Below, piece by piece: positions 26,462-35,600 of a stretch of DNA of 64,000 nucleotides. Source of the stretch: Stigmatella ashevillena (GTDB lineage: Bacteria > Myxococcota > Myxococcia > Myxococcales > Myxococcaceae); NCBI RefSeq assembly GCF_028368975.1, contig NZ_JAQNDM010000002.1, positions 7,620,425 through 7,684,424 of the forward strand, given 5' to 3'. How positions within the stretch are numbered: position 1 is the first letter of the stretch; every line of letters starts with the position of its first letter. The position numbers and the translations under genes are program-made. Below the pieces are notes generated by a model. The model was not told the origin of the DNA, did no database searches, and saw only the letters and a program-made list of their open reading frames with translations.

Positions 26462-27518
26462 ACACCCCTGTGCGAGGGGCCTTCCGCTCGTCGCCGCTGT
26501 CCTGCTCGCGGGGCTCTGCGGTTGCGCGGTGTCCGGGCGCCCCGGAGTCCAGGCGCTTCCATCGCAAGTGCTCGCGGCCACGCAAGGGGTGCTCCCGCCT
26601 CCTCGGCGGTTGCTGACGCTTGAGGCTCCCGAAGCACCGGGACGTCTGGCGCAGGTGTCTTCCGCGAGTGGCATCGTGCGGGCAGGGCGCTGGATTCACG
26701 TCGTCGCGGATGACTCGCTGTTCCTCGCCACGTTTCCCGCGGAGGGCGATGCCCCAGGTCGGCTCGTGCGTCTCTTCCCGGGATCGCTGCCAGAGGAGAC
26801 GAAGGCTCGCAAGGCGCTGAAGCCGGACCTGGAGGCGCTGTGCCTGCTGGAAGGTGTACCGGAGGCGCCGCATGGCGCTGTGTTGGCGGTGCCTTCCGGC
26901 AGCACTCCGGAGCGGAGGAAGGGGGCCCTGGTCCCCTTGGAGGCGGACGGAGGACTGGGAGGTCCGGTGCGGGAGGTGGACTTCGCTCCTTTATATGCGC
27001 GGCTTTCCCGGGAGCTGGGGGCTGTCAACGTGGAGGGGGCGGCGCTGACGGCGGGACGGCTGTGGCTGCTGAACCGGGGCAATGAGGAGGGGGGCCATGA
27101 CGCGGTGGTGGAGCTGGAAGCGGGCCTCGTGCTGAGGGCGCTCGGCGCCGGGGCGCCTCTTCCCGCGGAGGGCGTCCTCTCCGTGCGCCGCTGGAAGTTG
27201 GGCCGGGTGGGCGCCGTGCCCTTGTCCTTCACGGACGCCGCCCCGTTGCCGGATGGACGCCTCGTCTTCACTGCCGCCGCGGAGGCAACCCAGAGCTCCT
27301 ATCTGGACGGAGAGGTGGTGGGCTCGGCGCTGGGCGTGCTGTCCCCGGAGGGAAGGCCCCTGTTGCTCAAGCACGTGACGACGAAGGTGAAGCTGGAGGG
27401 CGTGGCGGCATGGCCTGTGCCGGAAGGAATCCACCTGCTGCTCGTGTCAGACGCGGATGATCCCACCGTGGCCGCGCCCCTGTTCGAGACCCTGCTGGTG
27501 GACGCGAATCCCGGGTAA
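26454..27518 (+). CDS. Lipoprotein of unknown function
   Basis: About 354 residues. The N-terminus VEHPCARGLPLVAAVLLAGLCGC is a lipoprotein signal ending in LCGC. The mature part is rich in beta-strand pairs (GRWIHVVADDSLFLATF, LSPEGRPLLLKHVTTKVKLEGVAAW), resembling a six-bladed propeller such as an SdiA-regulated or esterase-like phytase fold, but no active-site motif is clear. The start is uncertain: GTG 26454 and TTG 26451 both follow GGAG. An upstream in-frame extension lies wholly inside the MATE gene and is rejected. The overlap with MATE suggests co-expression. Confidence 0.65.
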   Translation: MVEHPCARGLPLVAAVLLAGLCGCAVSGRPGVQALPSQVLAATQGVLPPPRRLLTLEAPEAPGRLAQVSSASGIVRAGRWIHVVADDSLFLATFPAEGDAPGRLVRLFPGSLPEETKARKALKPDLEALCLLEGVPEAPHGAVLAVPSGSTPERRKGALVPLEADGGLGGPVREVDFAPLYARLSRELGAVNVEGAALTAGRLWLLNRGNEEGGHDAVVELEAGLVLRALGAGAPLPAEGVLSVRRWKLGRVGAVPLSFTDAAPLPDGRLVFTAAAEATQSSYLDGEVVGSALGVLSPEGRPLLLKHVTTKVKLEGVAAWPVPEGIHLLLVSDADDPTVAAPLFETLLVDANPG

Positions 27519-27532
27519 GGCGCCGTCTCTGG

Positions 27533-28636
27533 TCAGCCCACGGAGCCGGTCACCGCTCCGGCATCTTGCGGCGCCTCGCGGACGGCGCTGGCCAGCCGCC
27601 ACCAGGGCTCCACGCCGTTCACCCGGGTGGGCTCGACGGGCACGCCGGCCTGGGGCATCACGAGGTGGACCCGCTGAAGCTCCCCAAGGCGCAGGAGGGT
27701 CTCCGCGGGCTCGTCCCAAGCGTGGATGGCGAGGTTGAACGTCCCCCAGTGCACCGGCAGGAAGGCGCCCCCGCCGAGCAGCGCCAGTGCCTTCAGCGCA
27801 TTCTCCGGGCCCAGGTGGATGTCGCCCCAAGCGGGGTGATAGGCGCCCACCTCCAGCATCACGAGATCGAACGGCCCGAGCCGCTGGCGAATCTCGCCGT
27901 ACTCCGGCGTGAGCCCCGTGTCGCCGCTGAAGAAGACCTTGTGCCGGGGGCTCTCGAGCACGAAGGACGACCAGAGGGTGTGGTTGCGGTCCCCCAGGCC
28001 ACGGCCGGAGAAGTGCTGGGAGGGCGCGGCGGTGATGCGCAGCTCGCCCCGGGGAAGCTGCGCGGATTCCCACCAGTCCAGCTCGGTGATGCGCTCCGGA
28101 GGGATTCCCCATGCCTCGAGGTGCGCCCCCACGCCGAGCGAGGTGTAGAAGGGGACGTCCAGCAAGGCCAGCTCGAGAAGGGTGGGGTGGTCAAGGTGGT
28201 CATAGTGGTCGTGTGAGATGATCACCGCGTCCAGGGGCGGGAGCTGGGAGAGCTTCACCGGCATGGGCTGGAAGCGCTTGGGCCCCATGAAGGCGGAGGG
28301 CGAGGCGCGCAATCCCCACACGGGATCCGTGAGCACGCGGAAGCCTTCGAGCTCGAGCAGCACCGTCGAGTGTCCCAGCCAGGTGGCCCGGAGGCCTGTC
28401 TCCGCGGGCTTCGCCCATTCCGCCAGTGGGTTCCCGGAGGGCAAGAGTCCAGGGGGCGTCCGAGCCTGTCCGCCCCGGAAATACTCTCCCAGGGTCGAGA
28501 AGGCGGTGCCGGGCTTGAGCCCTGGCGCCACTTTCGCGGTGTTTTGGAAGGTCCCATCCCGGAACTGGCGGGAGGCCTGCATGCGCTCGAGGCGGAGGCC
28601 CTGGGCCTTCCCTCCGAAGACTGAACCCTTGGACAT
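27533..28636 (-). CDS. MBL-fold hydrolase, NAPE-PLD type
   Basis: A 367-residue cytoplasmic-looking metallo-beta-lactamase-fold protein. The metal motif is IISHDHYDHLD. Further ligands are in SQHFSGRG, FFSGDTG and VHWGTF. TWLGHSTVLLELEGFRVLTDPVWG is diagnostic of the N-acylphosphatidylethanolamine-phospholipase D/UlaG-like branch, and PMPVKLSQLPPLDAVI follows it. It probably hydrolyses a phosphodiester or lipid amide. The ATG at 28636 is used; an open upstream extension overlaps the divergent MFS gene. The 3' end converges on the lipoprotein gene with 14 bases between. Confidence 0.85.
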   Translation of the reverse strand: MSKGSVFGGKAQGLRLERMQASRQFRDGTFQNTAKVAPGLKPGTAFSTLGEYFRGGQARTPPGLLPSGNPLAEWAKPAETGLRATWLGHSTVLLELEGFRVLTDPVWGLRASPSAFMGPKRFQPMPVKLSQLPPLDAVIISHDHYDHLDHPTLLELALLDVPFYTSLGVGAHLEAWGIPPERITELDWWESAQLPRGELRITAAPSQHFSGRGLGDRNHTLWSSFVLESPRHKVFFSGDTGLTPEYGEIRQRLGPFDLVMLEVGAYHPAWGDIHLGPENALKALALLGGGAFLPVHWGTFNLAIHAWDEPAETLLRLGELQRVHLVMPQAGVPVEPTRVNGVEPWWRLASAVREAPQDAGAVTGSVG

Positions 28637-28718
28637 GCCCGGAACCTTAACGCCGCCGGGAAGGCGGTGCCATGGTAGTGGCGCAGGGGCGGAAGCGCTG
28701 AAGGGACGGTGGCTCGGA

Positions 28719-29891
28719 ATGGGTGAGCGTGAGGGGCAGGAGGCACGGCTGGGGGCCGGACGGGTGGGGCTGATGGCGGTGGCGGCGGGCCTGGCAGCGG
28801 CCAACCTCTATTACAACCAGCCCCTGCTGGGAGACATCGGCCAGGAGTGGGGGGTGACGGGAAGCGCGCTGGGATGGGTGCCCACGATGACGCAGGTGGG
28901 CTACGCGGTGGGCATGTTGTTCATCGCGCCGCTGGGAGACAGCCTGGAGCGGCGGCGCGTCATCGTCACGATGACGGTGCTGGTCAGCCTGGCGCTGGTG
29001 GGGGCGGCGCTGGCGCCGAGCCTGGCGTGGATGGTGGTGGCGAGCTTCGCGGTGGGGCTCACCACCGTCATTCCGCAACTGCTGGTGCCCTTCGCGGCGC
29101 ACCTGGCGGCTCCCGCCGAGCGCGGGCGGGTGGTGGGCACGGTGATGAGCGGACTGCTCGTGGGCATTCTTCTGTCGCGCACGGCGGCGGGCTTCATTGG
29201 CACGCAGTTGGGGTGGCGGGCGATGTTCTGGATGGGCTCGGGGTTGATGCTGGGACTGGCAGGGGTGCTCTGGTGGAAGCTGCCGGTGCAGCCCGCGGAG
29301 GAGGCGCTCTCCTATCCTGCGCTGCTGCGGTCCATGGTCAGCCTGGTTCGCGAAGAGCCCGTGCTGCGGCTGCACGCGCTGCTGGGCGCGCTCTCCTTTG
29401 GCGCCTTTGGTGCCTTCTGGGCCACGTTGGCGCTCTATCTCCAGAGCTTGCCGGGCCGCTATGGCCCCCAGGTGGCGGGGCTCTTCGGTCTCGTGGGGGT
29501 AGCGGGCGCGCTCGCGGCGCCGCTGGTGGGCCGCTATGCGGATGTGCGGGGCGACCGGAAGATCAACGCCCTGGCCCTCGGGGTGTTGCTGGCCTCCTTC
29601 GCGGTGCTCGGGTGGGGTGGGCGTTGGCTGTGGGCCATCGCGCTGGGCGTCATCCTGTTGGATCTCGGCGCCCAGGCGAACCACATCTCCAACCAGACGC
29701 GGGTGCAGGCGCTGCGCCCAGCGGCGCGGAGCCGCCTCAACACCCTCTACATGGTGAGCTACTTCGTGGGGGGCGCCACCGGGGCCTACGCGGGCACGGT
29801 GGCATGGACTCACGTGGGCTGGGCGGGGGTGTGCGCGGTGGGCGCGGCGCTGTCTCTCGCCGCGCTCCTCACGCTGGCCGCGCGCGCTTGA
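28719..29891 (+). CDS. MFS transporter
   Basis: A 390-residue major facilitator with twelve predicted helices. The N-terminus AANLYYNQPLLGDIGQEWGV is characteristic of the YnfM/AraJ-like group. The loop 2-3 signature is APLGDSLERRRVI, and a second-half counterpart GRYADVRGDRKIN is visible. It probably exports sugars, drugs or metabolites by proton antiport. ATG 28719 is chosen at the natural start of the family; the frame is open further upstream, but that stretch is antisense to the divergent MBL gene. The gene is followed by a strong hairpin at 29908-29934. Confidence 0.87.
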   Translation: MGEREGQEARLGAGRVGLMAVAAGLAAANLYYNQPLLGDIGQEWGVTGSALGWVPTMTQVGYAVGMLFIAPLGDSLERRRVIVTMTVLVSLALVGAALAPSLAWMVVASFAVGLTTVIPQLLVPFAAHLAAPAERGRVVGTVMSGLLVGILLSRTAAGFIGTQLGWRAMFWMGSGLMLGLAGVLWWKLPVQPAEEALSYPALLRSMVSLVREEPVLRLHALLGALSFGAFGAFWATLALYLQSLPGRYGPQVAGLFGLVGVAGALAAPLVGRYADVRGDRKINALALGVLLASFAVLGWGGRWLWAIALGVILLDLGAQANHISNQTRVQALRPAARSRLNTLYMVSYFVGGATGAYAGTVAWTHVGWAGVCAVGAALSLAALLTLAARA

Positions 29892-29907
29892 CGGGGGCGG
29901 GCCCGTG

Positions 29908-29934
29908 GGCGCTCCGTCCCTGGGGAGGAGCGCC
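29908..29934. terminator. Hairpin between convergent genes
   Basis: A perfect 8-base stem, GGCGCTCC with GGAGCGCC, and an 11-base loop sit between the stops of two convergent genes (29891 and 29951). The position suits a bidirectional terminator. There is no T tract on either side, so any termination would rely on the GC-rich stem or on Rho. Confidence 0.4.
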
Positions 29935-29950
29935 TCATCCGTTCTCCCGG

Positions 29951-31249
29951 CTACTGCGTCATCAAGAACGTGCCGAAGCACATCTCATCATTGGTGCCTT
30001 CGCCCCAGCCGAGATCCTTCGCATTGGGCTCGCTGTTGTCGAAGGTGCACTCGAGCGAGATGCGGTCGCCGGGTTTGACGACCTTGGGCTGGGCGAGGTT
30101 GTAGATGGACTGCCAGTGGAAGTCCCAGCGGGGGATGTTGAGCATGCACTCCGTGGCGCCCGTTTGCCGCTCGATCTGCAGCTTCGCCGAAGTGCCCCGC
30201 GTGTGCATGTGGAGCCCCGACGAGTACAGGGTGACGGGCATGTTGTCGCGGAAGGCGCCATAGGTCCACTGCGAGAGCACGGGCACCACGTCGAACGAGA
30301 AGGCGTGGCGGACGTTCTTCTCTCCCGCGGGGATGAGCATGCCACCGTCGTTCAGCCAGGCTGGGTTGAGCCAGGGCTGCATGATGGCGATCTTTTGCAC
30401 CGAGCGCTCCAGGGTGAGGGAGATGGAGGTGCGGTCGGGGACTGCCACCGCGCTGCTCAAGGAGTAGTGGATCTGCAAGGCGATCTTCGAGCCCGGCCTC
30501 ACGGGGATGCCCGTGCCCGGGGGCAGGACCGTCGGCATGCTGCCCGGTCCCGAGACGCCGAGCCAGCCTGCCTGGGACTGGCGTCCTCCGCCGGGTCCTC
30601 CGAAGCAGGGGTACCCGGGCTTCGGATCCTTCGCGTCCAACGCTTCGTAAGCCGCCGCCTCCTCGGGGCTGATCAGGAAGGCGATGATGTGGTGCACGAG
30701 GGAGGGCCTGCCGGGTTTGCCATGGAAGCCGGTGACGAAGCTCATCTCCTTCTCGGGCCAGTCCAGCAGGAAGCAGCGGTAATCATCCGGAGACTGGTCC
30801 GGCGAGTACTCCGTGGGCATGGCCAGTTCCAGATCGACGCGCGGTAGCCCTGTGGCAGGGGGCGGTGCCAAAGTGGCCGCATCCGCGGGATCTCCCTCCA
30901 CGCCTCCTTGATCCGTCCAGTCCGAGATGAGCTTGATCTGCTCGTCGGACAGAGACCGGTCATGCGAGTACTCCGAGCAGTTCTGCGCGGGCATCCAAGG
31001 CGGCATGATGCGTTGCCTCACGGCCACCTGGATGGCCTTGCGCATCATGAAGACCTGATCGTAGGTCTGGAATGGCTGGGGCGCGATGCCTCCCTCGACA
31101 TGGCATCCCCCACATTTCTCCTGAACCAGGGGCGCGATGTCCCGGTGATAGGTGGCGGGAGCAGGAGGCGGCGTTGGCTCTGCCGACTCTCCACAGGCGG
31201 CCATGACGGCCGCGATCACAGTCGCACTCGTTACCCACAATCGACGCAT
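29951..31249 (-). CDS. Copper type II monooxygenase lipoprotein with haem c site
   Basis: A 432-residue protein. The signal MRRLWVTSATVIAAVMAACG ends in a lipobox-like AAC. A cytochrome c-like domain follows, with CGGCH (CxxCH) in LVQEKCGGCHVEGG and a likely Met ligand in RIMPPWMP. The rest is a PHM-like ascorbate-dependent copper monooxygenase: HH of VHHIIAF for one copper, HMHTRG for the second and Met of NDEMCFGTF. It would hydroxylate a substrate in the periplasm or at the surface. GAGG lies seven bases before the ATG. It diverges from the lipid-synthase acyltransferase gene with 65 bases between; a functional link is possible but unsupported. Confidence 0.8.
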   Translation of the reverse strand: MRRLWVTSATVIAAVMAACGESAEPTPPPAPATYHRDIAPLVQEKCGGCHVEGGIAPQPFQTYDQVFMMRKAIQVAVRQRIMPPWMPAQNCSEYSHDRSLSDEQIKLISDWTDQGGVEGDPADAATLAPPPATGLPRVDLELAMPTEYSPDQSPDDYRCFLLDWPEKEMSFVTGFHGKPGRPSLVHHIIAFLISPEEAAAYEALDAKDPKPGYPCFGGPGGGRQSQAGWLGVSGPGSMPTVLPPGTGIPVRPGSKIALQIHYSLSSAVAVPDRTSISLTLERSVQKIAIMQPWLNPAWLNDGGMLIPAGEKNVRHAFSFDVVPVLSQWTYGAFRDNMPVTLYSSGLHMHTRGTSAKLQIERQTGATECMLNIPRWDFHWQSIYNLAQPKVVKPGDRISLECTFDNSEPNAKDLGWGEGTNDEMCFGTFLMTQ

Positions 31250-31314
31250 GAAAAAAACCTCGAACCGAAGAGAACTTCCATCCTGCCATCCACCCACGGG
31301 ATGGAAAGGCCCCT

Positions 31315-32295
31315 ATGATGATGACACGTATGACGCAACCTGAGAACAAAGGCTTGTGGGCGTGGCTCTTCCCGGGACAGGGCTCTCAGAAGATAGGAAT
31401 GGGGCGCAGGCTGCTGGAACACTCCGGCGCTGCCAGGCGGGTGTTTGATGAGGCTTCAGACGCCGTGGGCATGGATCTGGTCCGGCTGTGTCTGGAGGGA
31501 CCCAGTGAAACACTGACGGCGACGGAGAATGCACAGCCAGCCATCGTGACGTGCAGCGTGGCTTGCCTGGCGCTCCTCCAGGAGCGCGGCATCGAGCCGG
31601 CGGCCGTGGCAGGCCACAGCGTGGGGGAATTCTCAGCGCTCGTGGCGGCCGGGTCGCTGCCGCTCGCCGCGGCGGTTCGGGCGGTCCGGAAACGGGGACA
31701 GCTGATGGCCAGTGTCACCGCTCCCGGGAAAATGCTTGCAGTGATGGGCTTGGAGGGGGCCCGGGTGAGCGAACTCTGCCGCGACGCGGCGAAGCACGGG
31801 GTGATTGCCGTCGCCATTCACAACAGCCCGCAGCAGTTCGTGCTCTCTGGCAGCCTGACGGCGCTGGAGCAGTTCAAGGAACTCGCGTTGGTCGCTGGCG
31901 CCAAGGAGTGCGTGCTGCTCGAGGTCAGTCATGCGTTTCACTCCCCGCTCATGGCGCAGGTGCAGGAGGAGTGGCAGGCGGTGGTCGCCAGCCTTCAGCT
32001 TCGGATGCCCAAGTACCCTGTCGTGCTCAACACCACGGCCATGACCGTGAAGACGCTGGTCTGTATCCGCCGCTCCCTGCTGGAGCAAATCACCTCGCCG
32101 GTCCTGTGGATGCAGTGTGTGCAGTCCCTCGTGAACAGGGGCATCACCCACGTGCTGGAGGTTGGCGACAGCAAAGTGGTGTCTTCCCTGGCACGGCGGA
32201 CCGCGCCCTCCTTGCAGGCGATGACCCTGCAGGATCCGGCGGCCGTGGACGGACTGGGGGAGGATTGGAATTCTTCTATTCCGAAGAATTCTTGA
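31315..32295 (+). CDS. Free-standing malonyl/acyl transferase (FabD-like)
   Basis: A 326-residue acyltransferase. FPGQGSQ opens the fold, the nucleophile elbow is GHSVGEFSAL (Ser102), and the catalytic His is 209 in SHAFHSPLM. The length matches FabD and trans-acting PKS acyltransferases. A KIGMGRRLLE substrate loop and NTTAMTV also fit. It probably loads malonyl units onto the carrier domains of the synthase downstream, which also has its own AT domain. GGAAAGG precedes a run of three ATG codons. The stop codon lies at the edge of an inverted repeat, and 334 bases separate it from the synthase genes, so it may be a separate transcription unit. Confidence 0.88.
   Translation: MMMTRMTQPENKGLWAWLFPGQGSQKIGMGRRLLEHSGAARRVFDEASDAVGMDLVRLCLEGPSETLTATENAQPAIVTCSVACLALLQERGIEPAAVAGHSVGEFSALVAAGSLPLAAAVRAVRKRGQLMASVTAPGKMLAVMGLEGARVSELCRDAAKHGVIAVAIHNSPQQFVLSGSLTALEQFKELALVAGAKECVLLEVSHAFHSPLMAQVQEEWQAVVASLQLRMPKYPVVLNTTAMTVKTLVCIRRSLLEQITSPVLWMQCVQSLVNRGITHVLEVGDSKVVSSLARRTAPSLQAMTLQDPAAVDGLGEDWNSSIPKNS
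32268..32291 (+). terminator. Inverted repeat at end of acyltransferase gene
   Basis: GAATTCTTC and GAAGAATTC form a perfect 9-base stem with a 6-base loop, ending just before the stop codon and followed by TTGATTTTG. It could be a weak intrinsic terminator or attenuator; the AT-rich stem and absence of a clear T run make this uncertain. Confidence 0.4.
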
Positions 32296-32629
32296 TTTTG
32301 CACGTCCTGCGACAAGAGGAAGCCAGCAGGCGTCTCACGTCTCACGTCTCAATCACGACTCAATGGGTTTCATCACAGCCATCCACGCCTTGCCGCGCGG
32401 CTCACCCTCTTGAGAAAAGGTGGATCAGCGCAAGCGCGATAACTGTCTTGGTGGGTAGGATCGGCTCAGGGCCCTTGATTAACGAATACGTTCACATTTA
32501 AACTTTCCGTTACGAAGGCTGGACGTGTTCTTGCGGTCACCGCATGACCCGTATCCCCAGTCCGAGCGCATGTTTCTTAGTGATTGATAATTCGGTTCCA
32601 AGCTCGAACGCGTCGTGGGGACAGCAGTT
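32296..32629 (+). promoter_or_regulatory. AT-rich leader before the synthase operon
   Basis: These 334 bases hold no gene and are clearly richer in A and T than their surroundings, especially 32470-32600. A possible sigma-70-like promoter is TTGATT (32475-32480), a 17-base spacer and TTAAAC (32498-32503). The -35 is good but the -10 is poor. No repeat or regulator site beyond the upstream inverted repeat was recognised. The composition, position and length suggest that the main synthase operon starts here. Confidence 0.4.
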
Positions 32630-35600
32630 ATGTTGGAGAGTCCAGGCAGGCCAATTGCCATTGTGGGTCTTGGAAACGTATTTCCCAAGGCAAGGAATGT
32701 AGAGACTTTCTGGCAGCAGGTCTTGACGGGGCCGACGTCCATTCGTGAGCTGAGTGGCCGAGAGCTGCGGTTGGACTGGTATTACGATGAGGATCGCAAC
32801 GCGGCGGATCGCACCTATTGCAAGCAGGCCGCGATTCTGGATGAGCTGAGTCTGGATTACCGCAAGTACCGGATTCCTCCCAAGATCGTCCAGGACATGC
32901 ACCGGACGCAGCAGGCTTTCCTGGACGCGACCGCGCAGGCGCTCGAGGACGCCAAGGCGGTGATGGGCCGCGTTGCCCCAGAGCGTGTCTCGTTTACCCT
33001 CGGCTCGCTGGGCGGAGGCCTCCGCCCGGATACCCGGGTCCGGACCCGTCTGCTGGACATGATGCGGTACCTGGCCCAGGCCGTTGAAGAAGAGGCGCTG
33101 GAGCCGTCGGCCGCCGCTGCGCTGCAAGCCGCGGTGTCCCAGCAGATCGAATCCGAGCTGGCGGGAATCACCGAGGACGAAGCCATTGCCTCCTTCAGCA
33201 GTGTCTGGGTGGGCCGGGCAGCCAAGATCTTCAATATCCGGGGGCCTCACCTTTCCGTGGACGCGGGATATGCCTCCGCGCTCGCCGCCATTCAGACGGC
33301 CAGCAACCAGCTTCACTTCGGCGACTGCGATGTCGCGCTGGCGGCGGGCTGCAGCCAGTTGCTCACCCCGCATGATCTCGTGGCGTTCAGCAAGCTGGGG
33401 GGCCTGTCCTCCGCTGGGCTGACACCGTTCGATCGTCGCGCCAGCGGCACCCTGCTGGGCGAGGGCGTCGGGATCTTCGTCCTTCGCCGCCTGGAGGACG
33501 CCCTGGCGGAGGGAGACAAGGTCTACGCCGTCATTCGCGGCGTCGGAGCGGCTTCCGACGGCAAGGGCAGGACCCTGCTGGCGCCCAACCCGAAGGGGCA
33601 GGTGCTGGCCATGCGCCGGGCATACGCACAGGCGGGGTACGGCCCGGAGCACGTGCAATATGTGGAGTGCCATGCCACGGGCACGGCGCTGGGGGACATC
33701 ACCGAATTCCAGAGCCTGAAAGAGGTGTTCGAAGGCCAGATGCCTGGCGAGCGCGTCATGCTGGGCGGCGTCAAGGAGCTGACGGGCCACCTCCAGGCAG
33801 CCGCCGGCGCTGCGGGCCTCATGAAGGCCACGCTGGCGCTGCACCACCAGTTCCTGCCGCCGCAGCACTCGTTCCGTGAGCCGGCCGAAGGGATCGATCT
33901 CGAGAACACCCCGTTCTACATCTCGAGTCAGGGCAAGCCCTGGCCCTCCGTGGCCGGAGGGGTGCGGCGGGCCGGCGTCAGTTCCTTCAGCTTTGGAGGG
34001 ATCAGCTACCACCTGACGCTGGAGGAGTTCTCTCCGGAGTACCATGCGCGGCTGGCCAGAACGCTTCCGGCACTTCCGCCCGCGGAGCCGATCGCCATCG
34101 TCGGCCTGGGTGGGGTCTTCCCTCAGGCGAACAACAAAGAAGAGCTGTGGGAGAACCTGTTGCAGAAGCGGTGTGCGATTGGGGCGATTCCGGATGAGCG
34201 CGCTCCCATTGACCGCTACGTGGATCCGACCCGCCAGAGCAAGGTCAGGCCCTACACCAACCTCGCGGGCTACATCGTCGATGGCTCCTGGCCGGACGAG
34301 GAGGTCCGGGTTCCGCCCAAAGTCTCCTCGCAGATCGACCGGGGCCACAGCTGGGCCATGAAGGCCGCCTTGCAGGCGCTGGACGACGGTGGGTACTCGC
34401 CGGAGGGGGTGGACCCCAAGCGCGTGGGCATCGTGATGGGTTACCTGCCGCCGCTCGAGCGGGAGTTCCAGACCCAGGCCCGGGTGTACTACGCCGAGTT
34501 CGGAGGACGTCTGTCCGAACAGCTGGCGCGGCAGGGCATCCAGGGCGAGACGGCCGCACGGATCCAGAAAAAGGTCGAAGAGCGTTACAAGAGCGAGCTG
34601 CCTCCCATCACCGAGGACACCTTGCTGGGGTATCTGGGCAGCCTCTCGGTGGGGCGCGTCGCGCATCACCTGGACTTCCAGGGGCCGTCGCTCATGGTCG
34701 AGTCCGCATGTGCTTCCAGCCTGGCTGCGCTGGAGATCGCCTCGAACCAGCTGCGCTCGAAGCAGTGCGACATGATGTTGGCGGGCGGCATGTATGCGTC
34801 GCTGGGCGTGGACGCGCTCAGCCAGTGCTGCTCGTTCGGGGGCCTGTCCCAGAATGGCTCCTTTCCATTCGACGCGAGGGCCGACGGCTACATCACGAGC
34901 GAGGGGGCGGCCCTCATCGCCCTGAAGCGTCTGTCCGATGCCGAGGCGGCGGGGGATCGCATCTATGCCGTGGTCCGATCCGTGGCCGGGGCCACGGATC
35001 CGAAGAGCGCTTCCATCTGGGCTCCCTCCTCGGAGGGGCAGGTTCAGGCAGTTCGTAGGGCCGTGGAGAAGGCGGGAGTGTCTCCGGCCGAGGTCCAGTA
35101 CGTGGAGAGCCACGGGACGGGCACCCCTGTGGGAGATCCGATCGAGGTCGAGACCTATCAAGAGGTCTACGGACGGGCGAACAAGGACGGGAAGATCTTC
35201 CTGGGGTCCATCAAGTCGAACATCGGCCACCTGAACTCCGGGGCCGGGGCGGCATCGCTGACGAAGGTCGCCTTGGCGCTGCACCGCAAGCAGGTGCCGC
35301 CGAACCTGGGCTTCGAGAGTCCGAACCCTCGGATTCCTTGGGAGCAGCTCCCGTTTCGGGTGCCCACGGAGGTGGAGCCCTGGGAGATGGCCAGCAACGG
35401 CGTGCGGCGGGCCGGAGTGACTTCGTTTGGACTGGGCGGGACCAGCTTCCACGCGATCGTCGAGGAGTACCAGCCGCGGAATGGGAAGAGCGCGGGCCTC
35501 CTGAAGGTCATCGAGCCCGCGCGGCCGCCTTTCCTGCACCTGGAAGGGCAGAGCCGGGCGGAGATCCTTCAGCAGGTGGAGGGGCTGCTCCAGAAGCTGG

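Noticed and set aside
24743-26674. Long minus-strand frame over the MATE gene and nearby.
   Set aside because: The His/Asp/Gln-rich nonsense product is typical of the antisense of membrane-protein codons.
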